Shown here in pieces: positions 6,979 through 12,301 of a stretch of 13,793 nucleotides of DNA (position 1 is its first letter; every line of letters begins with the position of its first letter). A program made the position numbers and the translations under genes. The DNA lies in assembly GCA_023387555.1 (NCBI GenBank), contig JAEWHY010000029.1, positions 1-13,793 of the forward strand. Direction: 5' to 3'. This DNA is from Pseudomonadota bacterium (GTDB lineage Bacteria; Pseudomonadota; Alphaproteobacteria; Rhizobiales; Xanthobacteraceae). The notes under the pieces are model-generated. The model was not told the origin of the DNA and searched no databases. It saw nothing but the letters and a program-made list of their open reading frames with translations.

Positions 6979-7811
6979 ATCTGTTGCCGCGTCATTATCC
7001 GCATCGCGAGCCGGTGGCCTTCTCGTCCGGCCGGATCTTCGCGATGGTGCTGCGCTATTGGTACCTGCTGCGTTCGTCGTGGCCGCGGTTGCTCGAACTG
7101 ATCTACTGGCCGGCGGTGCAGATGCTGATGTGGGGCTTCCTGCAGCTCTATGTCTCCGAAAATGCCGGCTTCTTCGCCAAGGCCGGCGGCACCTTCATCG
7201 GCGCGGTGCTGCTGTGGGACATCCTGTTCCGCGGTCAGCTCGGCTTCTCGATCTCGTTCCTTGAGGAGATGTGGGCGCGCAACATGGGCAATCTGATGAT
7301 GAGCCCGTTGCGTCCGGGCGAATTCATCTGCGCACTGATGATCATGAGCCTCGTGCGTCTCGCGATCGGCATGGTGCCGGTGACGTTCCTCGCGATGGCG
7401 TTCTTCGACTTCAATCTCTACAGCTTCGGCTTTGCGCTCGCGGTGTTCTTCATGAATCTGATCCTGACCTCCTGGGCGGTCGGGATCATCGTGTCGGGCA
7501 TCGTGCTCCGCAACGGCATGGGCGCCGAGAGCATGGCCTGGACCATCATGTTCCTGCTGCTGCCGCTGACCTGCGTCTATTATCCGGTGGCGGTGCTGCC
7601 GGCCTGGTTGCAGCCGGTCGCCTGGATGCTGCCGCCGACCTATGTGTTCGAGGGCATGCGGGCGCTGCTGATCGATCATACCTTCCGGGCCGACCTGATG
7701 GCCTGGGCCTTCGCCCTCAATGCTGCTTATTTTGTGGCCGCCGTTATTGGCTTTCTGGCGCTTCTGCGCAGCGCGAGGAAGGTCGGATCCCTGATGCAGA
7801 TCGGCGAATGA
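6975..7811 (+). CDS. ABC-2 type transporter, membrane permease subunit
   Basis: A 278-residue inner-membrane protein with about six hydrophobic segments and a short cytoplasmic N-terminus. Sequences such as RPGEFICALMIMSLVRL and MAWTIMFLLLPLTCVYYPVAVLP fit the ABC-2 permease fold, the second resembling the conserved ABC-2 stretch before the final helices. It is the membrane partner of the preceding ATPase. The start is GTG at 6975, overlapping the upstream stop as GTGA. GAGG at 6964-6967, seven bases before it, is a good ribosome-binding site; the first in-frame ATG (7044) would remove the N-terminal amphipathic region. The export substrate cannot be deduced: related pairs carry polysaccharides, lipo-oligosaccharides or drugs, and neighbours give no hint beyond the divergent redox regulator. 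Confidence 0.88.
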   Translation: MNLLPRHYPHREPVAFSSGRIFAMVLRYWYLLRSSWPRLLELIYWPAVQMLMWGFLQLYVSENAGFFAKAGGTFIGAVLLWDILFRGQLGFSISFLEEMWARNMGNLMMSPLRPGEFICALMIMSLVRLAIGMVPVTFLAMAFFDFNLYSFGFALAVFFMNLILTSWAVGIIVSGIVLRNGMGAESMAWTIMFLLLPLTCVYYPVAVLPAWLQPVAWMLPPTYVFEGMRALLIDHTFRADLMAWAFALNAAYFVAAVIGFLALLRSARKVGSLMQIGE

Positions 7812-7875
7812 CCGTTTGTTAAGCAGTTAAGAATGTCTTTCGCCTATATTGACGGCGCGAACAAAACCCCGGATG

Positions 7876-7886
7876 TTGCATTGCAA
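7876..7886. promoter_or_regulatory. Possible PhaR-type operator upstream of phaZ
   Basis: TTGCATTGCAA is an 11-base inverted repeat, TTGCA and TGCAA around one base, and contains TGC-N3-GCA. It lies 31 bases before the chosen start of the polyhydroxyalkanoate depolymerase. PhaR regulators of alphaproteobacterial PHA genes have been reported to bind TGC-rich sites with a TGC-N3/4-GCA pattern, so this is a reasonable candidate. The match is short and could occur by chance; assignment is inference. Confidence 0.35.
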
Positions 7887-7917
7887 TAGATAGATGGACG
7901 GGTAGAGATCGCACCAT

Positions 7918-9273
7918 ATGCCGGAAAAGAACCTCGCTATCGGTGAGTTTGGCGCCGTTCCCGAAGTATCGGTGCAAGGCGGCCCGGTTCTGTCCCACGG
8001 CATGTACTGGCTCTACGAGATGAGCCACGCGGCGCTCAATCCGGCCCGTGCCGTGGCCGATGTGACGCGGCTCTACATGAAGAACCCGCTCAATCCGTGG
8101 TCGCATACGACCATGGGCAAGACGCTGGCGGCTTCGGCGGAAATGTTCGAGCGCTTCACCCGCCGCTACGGCAAGCCGGAATGGGGCATCGATCATACCG
8201 TGGTCGGCGGCGAGCGTGTCGACGTGCATATCACGCCGGTCTGGGAGCGTCCGTTCTGCCGGCTTCTTCATTTCGAGCGGGTGCTGAAGACGCCGCCGCG
8301 CCGGCCGCAGCCCAAGCTCGTGATCGTGGCGCCGATGTCGGGGCATTACGCCACGCTGTTGCGCGGCACCGTCGAAGCGTTCCTGCCTAACCACGACGTC
8401 TACATCACCGAATGGGTCGATGCGCGCCTCGTGCCGCTGTCGGAAGGCCACTTCGACCTCGACGATTACATCGACTATGTGATCTCGATCCTGCACGCGC
8501 TCGGCGGCGACTGCCATCTGATAGCGGTGTGCCAGCCGTCGGTTCCGGTGCTGGCCGCAGTGGCGCGCATGGAAGCCACGCGTGACCCTTACGCGCCGCA
8601 CTCCATGGTGCTGATGGGCGGACCGATCGACACCCGCGTCAATCCGACCGGGGTCAACATGCTGGCCGAGAGCCGCGGCGTCGACTGGTTTCGCAGGAAC
8701 GTCATCACTAAGGTGCCGTTCCCGCATCCCGGCGTCATGCGCGATGTCTATCCGGGCTTCCTGCAGCTCAACGGCTTCGTCAGCATGAATCTCGACCGCC
8801 ACCTCGATGCGCACAAGGAGCTGTTCTTCCATCTGGTGAAGGGCGACGGCGATTCCGCGCAGAAGCACCGCGAGTTCTACGACGAATATCTCGCGGTCAT
8901 GGATCTCACCGCCGAGTTTTACTTGCAGACGGTCGACACCGTGTTCGTGAAGCATTCGCTGCCGAAGGGCGAGATGATGCATCGCGGCGTGCGGATCGAT
9001 CCGTCGGCGATCCGCAATGTCGCGTTGCTCACCGTCGAGGGCGAGAAGGACGACATCTCCGGGCTTGGTCAGACCGAAGCCGCGCATCGGCTCTGCACCA
9101 ACATTCCCGCCGATCGCAAGGCGCATTACGTGCAGCCGGGCGTCGGCCATTACGGCGTGTTCAACGGCTCGCGCTTCCGCTCGGAGATCGCGCCGCGGAT
9201 CGCGGACTTCGTGCTGACCAGCCAGGCCGGACGGGCCAAGTCGGCGCGTCCGGTGCCCCGCGCCGTGGCGTGA
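7918..9273 (+). CDS. phaZ: Intracellular polyhydroxyalkanoate depolymerase
   Basis: A 451-residue enzyme of the intracellular poly(3-hydroxybutyrate) depolymerase family (PhaZ1 type), which mobilises storage granules in the cytoplasm. Hallmarks are the N-terminal MYWLYEMSHAALNPARA segment (29-45), the alpha/beta-hydrolase-like core with the catalytic cysteine in VCQPSVPVLAA (Cys205, in place of a lipase serine), and the acid in EGEKDDISGLGQT (Asp378 or 379). The catalytic histidine is in GVGHYGVFNGSRF (His411). There is no signal peptide, consistent with an intracellular enzyme. ATG 7918 has only a weak upstream purine run; many homologues start near the MYWLYEM motif, so ATG 8002 is an alternative that would remove 28 residues. 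The gene stands alone, 106 bases after the ABC-2 operon, with a possible PhaR site before it. No PHA synthase or phasin gene is in the window. Confidence 0.92.
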   Translation: MPEKNLAIGEFGAVPEVSVQGGPVLSHGMYWLYEMSHAALNPARAVADVTRLYMKNPLNPWSHTTMGKTLAASAEMFERFTRRYGKPEWGIDHTVVGGERVDVHITPVWERPFCRLLHFERVLKTPPRRPQPKLVIVAPMSGHYATLLRGTVEAFLPNHDVYITEWVDARLVPLSEGHFDLDDYIDYVISILHALGGDCHLIAVCQPSVPVLAAVARMEATRDPYAPHSMVLMGGPIDTRVNPTGVNMLAESRGVDWFRRNVITKVPFPHPGVMRDVYPGFLQLNGFVSMNLDRHLDAHKELFFHLVKGDGDSAQKHREFYDEYLAVMDLTAEFYLQTVDTVFVKHSLPKGEMMHRGVRIDPSAIRNVALLTVEGEKDDISGLGQTEAAHRLCTNIPADRKAHYVQPGVGHYGVFNGSRFRSEIAPRIADFVLTSQAGRAKSARPVPRAVA

Positions 9274-9302
9274 GGCTGGACACAGTGTAGCTGAACGCGG
9301 GT

Positions 9303-9371
9303 GTAGCCCGGATGAGCCAAGCGATATCCGGGATGACTGGACCCGCATGTCGCTCCGCTCATGCGGGCTAC
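9303..9371. repeat. Composite palindromic intergenic repeat (GTAGCCCG ends)
   Basis: The ends GTAGCCCG (9303-9310) and CGGGCTAC (9364-9371) are perfect inverted repeats. Inside are CCCGGAT/ATCCGGG (9307-9313 with 9326-9332) and CCCGCAT/ATGCGGG (9342-9348 with 9361-9367), so the element can fold as one long hairpin or two adjacent ones. It begins 30 bases after the phaZ stop. Similar dispersed elements occur in Bradyrhizobium-group genomes (general knowledge). It may act as an mRNA 3' end structure for phaZ. Confidence 0.7.
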
Positions 9372-9443
9372 TAGGCTGCAGACCTTGAGCGCTTTGTCCG
9401 GCAAGGTTGCGAATTGAAGCCGAGTGGCATCAGAAATCTCCGT

Positions 9444-9472
9444 TCGTCCCCGCGAAGGCGGGGACCCAGCGC
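9444..9472. repeat. 29-base palindromic repeat, left copy of an inverted pair
   Basis: The copy contains the perfect stem GTCCCCGC (9446-9453) and GCGGGGAC (9458-9465) with a GAAG loop. It is matched at 28 of 29 bases by the reverse complement of 9573-9601. This 'GTCCCCGCGAAGGCGGGGAC' core is a familiar dispersed repeat in alphaproteobacterial genomes. Confidence 0.75.
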
Positions 9473-9572
9473 TGAAGAAGCGGCGAGTTCGATACAGCGG
9501 GAGAGTGTAGGCAGGCGCCCCCGTTAGACATTGCAAATGCTCTGGTTGTCGCCGGCTTTTGCCGAGGCAGCG

Positions 9573-9601
9573 GCGCTAGGTCCCCGCCTTCGCGGGGACG
9601 A
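9573..9601. repeat. 29-base palindromic repeat, right copy of an inverted pair
   Basis: This copy is the reverse complement of 9444-9472 with one mismatch. Its own stem is GTCCCCGC (9580-9587) and GCGGGGAC (9592-9599) with a CTTC loop. The two copies enclose 100 bases (9473-9572) that have no recognised gene. Confidence 0.75.
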
Positions 9602-9647
9602 GCGGGCGCGATGCGAGGTGGCTTTGCACGCTGAACGCCCAGATGGC

Positions 9648-9682
9648 TTGACAAAATTCCTATAAGGAAATATTCCTATATT
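9648..9682 (+). promoter_or_regulatory. Candidate promoter with overlapping operator-like repeats
   Basis: A perfect -35 hexamer TTGACA (9648-9653) is followed after 17 bases by TATTCC (9671-9676), a weak -10 match; TATATT follows at 9677-9682. The same segment holds the 9-base direct repeat ATTCCTATA at 9656-9664 and 9672-9680 (16-base period) and alternating TTCC/GGAA/TTCC half-sites, giving TTCC-N5-GGAA and GGAA-N3-TTCC palindromes. It is much more AT-rich than its surroundings. The symmetry suggests repressor binding over the promoter, as in autoregulated operons. The transcript would run rightward into the structured region from about 9683. Confidence 0.5.
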
Positions 9683-9697
9683 GCCTTGCTCACTGAG

Positions 9698-10113
9698 GGG
9701 CGCCGTCCGGAGGCGTTCTTGATGGCGGAGGAAGGTGTGGCGCCCGCTGTCCGTCTCGCACACGGAGACCGGGAGGCTTCGGGACCCCGCTCTACGGGCA
9801 CTACGACCCGTGCGCGAGGAGCTCGCTGTACGGCCTGGGCCGGGTTGCTCAGGTACGCAAACGCGGGCCCGGGGCCTGAATGCGGAGCTACGCTTCGCAG
9901 AAGAACGCCACGGGACGGTGCGCCGAGAGGCGGCTGCGCTTCAGCGATGGGCGCAGCAATCAGGACTGGCCTGCGTCTGTCGGCGCACCGTCCGCCCCTC
10001 TTCGGACATGCGCGGGCCGGGCGTTCCGGATCGCGCCAGCAAAGGCCGGGCGCATGCGCGTCGCGGCAACGCTGCCTCGCGTCGGCGCGGCAGACTGATT
10101 CTCCCGGCGCGCC
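9698..10113 (+). ncRNA. Candidate structured non-coding RNA or multi-copy structured element
   Basis: Many helices can be drawn in order, reading the plus strand. These are 9698-9704/9739-9745 (GGGCGCC/GGCGCCC), 9753-9757/9765-9769, 9794-9798/9807-9811, 9834-9837/9850-9853, and 9881-9887/9893-9899 (one G-U). The strongest is a 14-bp perfect stem GGACGGTGCGCCGA (9913-9926) with 9980-9993, enclosing two hairpins (9933-9939/9951-9957 and 9961-9964/9970-9973) as a three-way junction. Then come 10008-10018/10044-10055 with two small bulges, 10063-10067/10071-10075 (one G-U), and 10084-10089/10108-10113. The promoter-like sequence lies just upstream. High GC makes short helices common by chance; the 14-bp stem with its nested hairpins is the real evidence. 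No known RNA family was recognised, and the strand is inferred from the promoter. I have an unverified impression that similar sequence recurs in Bradyrhizobium-group genomes. Confidence 0.4.
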
Positions 10114-10228
10114 AAGAAATGAATCTATGCTCAATCATTTGATCAAGATGCTGGGGTTGCAGCCGCTGGTACCTACTAAAAATGGCGGTCATTTTATTTC
10201 ATTGAAGGGGATGTTTGGAAACCGGTCT

Positions 10229-11068
10229 ATGGCAATATCGCAGGCCGAAGCAGTCGAGATAGCCATGTCGCTCCGCGCCCTCCTGTACCGACGGCCGGCC
10301 GAACCGAAGGCGATCCAGGTCGTCCACGACAAGGATATCTATCTGGTGCGCGTGCGCCGGCACCGGCAGGCGCGCCGCTATACGCTGCGCATCCAGGCGG
10401 CGACGCGCGAAATCGTGCTGACGATGCCGCCGCGCGGCTGCCTGAAGGAAGCCCGGGAATTCGCCCAGAAGCACGGCGGCTGGATTGCGCAGCGCCTGCA
10501 TCGTCTGCCCGCCGCCGAACCGTTCGCGCATGGCGCCATCGTGCCGTTCCGCGGCGAGGCGCATAGCATCGTCAATCGTCCGGGTTCGCGCGGCACCGTC
10601 TGGGTCGAAGTGGCCGACGGCGAACGAAGGCTGTGCGTTGCCGGCGACAGCCCGCATGTCGATCGGCGCGTTGCCGATTTCCTGCGCAAGGAGGCGAGGC
10701 GAGATCTCGAAAAGGCCAGCCACGCCTTCGCCGAACAACTGGGCGTGACGGTGAAGCAGGTGTCGATCCGCGATCCGTCGAGCCGCTGGGGCTCGTGTTC
10801 GACCACGGGCGTGCTGTCGTACTCCTGGCGGCTTATTCTCGCGCCGCCGTTCGTGCTGGAATATCTCGCCGCCCACGAGGTGGCCCATCTCGTCGAGATG
10901 AATCACTCGGCGCGGTTCTGGCGGGTGGTCGACCGGCTGTGCCCGAATGTGAGGCGTGCAAAAGCGTGGCTTGACATGTATGGCGCCGAGCTTCACCGCT
11001 ATGGCCTGCCGCGTGCGCGGATCGAACCCGGCGTGCAGGGCAACGGAACGCGCCGTCTCCGGCGCTGA
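10229..11068 (+). CDS. YgjP/SprT-like zinc metallopeptidase (DUF45 family)
   Basis: A 279-residue protein with the DUF45 (YgjP-like, M48-related) metallopeptidase domain toward its C-terminus. RWGSCSTTGVLSYSWRLILAP (186-206, first 20 residues: RWGSCSTTGVLSYSWRLILA) precedes the zinc motif HEVAHLVEMNHSARFW (216-231). In that motif His216 and His220 should bind zinc, Glu217 is catalytic and His226 is the probable third ligand. The N-terminal half (LYRRPAEP onward, with RRYTLRIQAATREIVLTMPPRG) is the beta-rich part typical of alphaproteobacterial members. Cellular substrate is unknown. The start is uncertain: ATG 10229 has GGAA eight bases upstream, while ATG 10265 lies closest to the conserved LLYRR. 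ATG 10127, 10148 and 10211 would add an unconserved-looking tail translated from AT-rich leader. It ends 21 bases before an MFS gene in the same direction. Confidence 0.82.
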   Translation: MAISQAEAVEIAMSLRALLYRRPAEPKAIQVVHDKDIYLVRVRRHRQARRYTLRIQAATREIVLTMPPRGCLKEAREFAQKHGGWIAQRLHRLPAAEPFAHGAIVPFRGEAHSIVNRPGSRGTVWVEVADGERRLCVAGDSPHVDRRVADFLRKEARRDLEKASHAFAEQLGVTVKQVSIRDPSSRWGSCSTTGVLSYSWRLILAPPFVLEYLAAHEVAHLVEMNHSARFWRVVDRLCPNVRRAKAWLDMYGAELHRYGLPRARIEPGVQGNGTRRLRR

Positions 11069-11089
11069 GGCACGCCGAACACCATATCC

Positions 11090-12301
11090 ATGCTGAGACC
11101 GAATACGTTTGCGCTCACGGCGCTGCTGGCCGCCTTGACCGCGCTGGGGCCGCTTTCGACCGATCTCTATCTGCCGACACTGCCGGATATCGGGCGCGCC
11201 TTCGGCGTACCGGCGGGGCAGGTCCAGATGACCATGTATGGCTATCTGATCGGCTTCGCGCTCGGCCAGGTCGGCTATGGTCCGATCTCGGACTGGTATG
11301 GCCGGCGATCCGGACTGGTCGTCGCGCTGCTGTGCTATTGCGCCGGCAGCCTGATCTGCCTGCTCGCCCCCTCGATCGAGGTGCTGATCGGAGCGCGCGT
11401 GCTGCAGGCGTTCGGCGGATCGGGCGCGATCGTTCTGGCGCGCGCCGTCGTGCGCGATTTCTACAGCGGGGCGCGGGCCGGCAAGGAATTGTCCATGATG
11501 AGTCTCGTCATGGCGTTCGGTCCGATCTCGGCGCCGCTGATTGGCGGCGCGTTTCATGCCGTGTTCGGCTGGCGTTCGGCTTTCGCGGTGCTGCTGTTAT
11601 TCGGGGCGGTGCTCAGCGTGATCGTTGTACGCAAGCTGCCGGAGACGCTCACGGACAAGCCGGAAGCGAGGCTGTCGCTGTCGTCCATGCTGGACGGCTA
11701 CCGCACGTTGTTCCGGATCCGCGACTTCAATTTGTTTCTCGTGCTGTGCGCGGCGACCTACGCCGGCCTGATCGTCTGGTTCACGGCGGTGGCCTTCGTC
11801 TACCAGAACCAATACGCGCTGACCCCGCTGATGAGCTCGGTGGCGATGTCGGGCAGTGCGATCGGCTTTCTCATCGGCTCGTCGATCGCGACGCGCATTG
11901 TCGTTCGTGCCGGATTGCTGCGGACGATCGGGATCGGCGCCGCCTGCATGGTGACGGGCTCCGGGATCGCCTGTCTGCTCATGGTGACGGGCGCGCAATC
12001 GGTGGTCGGGATCGTGATCGCGGTCGGGATCAATCTGATCGGCCTCGGGCTGGTTTACCCGCAGGCGCTCGCGGGCGGTCTGTCCTGCGCGGCGGAGCGG
12101 GTCGGCGCCGCGTCGTCATTGCTCGGCGGCATACCGCCGGTCTGTGCCGCGATCCTCGGCGCACTGGTTGCGGCACCGGCGGCGGAGCAAGGCTGGCCGG
12201 CCGCGGCGGTGTTGCTGGCGATGGCGCTGCTGATCGCGGGAGCGTGGCTGGCGCTCTACCTGCTGCCATCGCGGCGCGGCGCGTCGTCCGGCGGCATCTA
12301 G
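11090..12301 (+). CDS. Bcr/CflA-type MFS drug exporter
   Basis: A 403-residue major facilitator protein with about twelve membrane segments. Features of the Bcr/CflA (DHA1) drug:proton antiporter branch are STDLYLPTLPDIGRAF after the first helix (Asp25 in TM1), the motif-A loop GPISDWYGRR (64-73), and RAVVRDFYSG (118-127) after TM4. The central loop (about 185-200) separates the two six-helix halves. Likely substrates are hydrophobic drugs or metabolites such as bicyclomycin, sulfonamides or cysteine, but this cannot be resolved here. Only a distant GAGG-like purine stretch precedes the ATG at 11090. It lies 21 bases after the metallopeptidase gene and is probably co-transcribed. Its stop TAG shares the palindrome CTAG (12298-12301) with the stop of the convergent penicillin-binding protein gene. 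Confidence 0.9.
   Translation: MLRPNTFALTALLAALTALGPLSTDLYLPTLPDIGRAFGVPAGQVQMTMYGYLIGFALGQVGYGPISDWYGRRSGLVVALLCYCAGSLICLLAPSIEVLIGARVLQAFGGSGAIVLARAVVRDFYSGARAGKELSMMSLVMAFGPISAPLIGGAFHAVFGWRSAFAVLLLFGAVLSVIVVRKLPETLTDKPEARLSLSSMLDGYRTLFRIRDFNLFLVLCAATYAGLIVWFTAVAFVYQNQYALTPLMSSVAMSGSAIGFLIGSSIATRIVVRAGLLRTIGIGAACMVTGSGIACLLMVTGAQSVVGIVIAVGINLIGLGLVYPQALAGGLSCAAERVGAASSLLGGIPPVCAAILGALVAAPAAEQGWPAAAVLLAMALLIAGAWLALYLLPSRRGASSGGI

Larger units (their letters stand above)
9274..10228. other. Long region without a convincing protein gene
   Basis: From the phaZ stop to the metallopeptidase start no frame gives a recognisable protein on either strand. Frames open at 9676-10134 (minus), 9686-10228 and 9735-10142 (plus) are arginine/alanine/proline-rich, overlap each other and look like GC-rich chance frames. 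The region holds a composite repeat (9303-9371), a 29-base inverted repeat pair (9444-9601), a promoter-like sequence (9648-9682) and a highly structured stretch (9698-10113). The piece from 10114 to 10228 is AT-richer and probably the leader of the downstream gene. Nothing was recognised in 9372-9443. Confidence 0.6.

Noticed and set aside
7819..9348. Minus-strand 509-codon open frame opposite phaZ
   Set aside because: It is a mirror of a high-GC coding gene, His/Arg/Asp-rich and without domain signatures, whereas phaZ has all catalytic motifs.
9640..10130. OMEGA (IscB-associated) RNA or CRISPR-related locus
   Set aside because: No IscB, TnpB or Cas-like protein and no spacer-repeat array is present; the downstream gene is a DUF45 metallopeptidase. 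Only the structured nature of the DNA suggested it.
9676..10134. Minus-strand 152-codon open frame across the structured region
   Set aside because: It is Arg/Pro/Ala-rich, has no recognisable domain, and overlaps equally long plus-strand frames. It fits a chance frame in structured GC-rich DNA.
9686..10228. In-frame N-terminal extension of the metallopeptidase through the structured region
   Set aside because: The extension is low complexity, crosses many hairpins and an AT-rich leader, and the conserved domain begins near LLYRR (10280). A later start is more likely.
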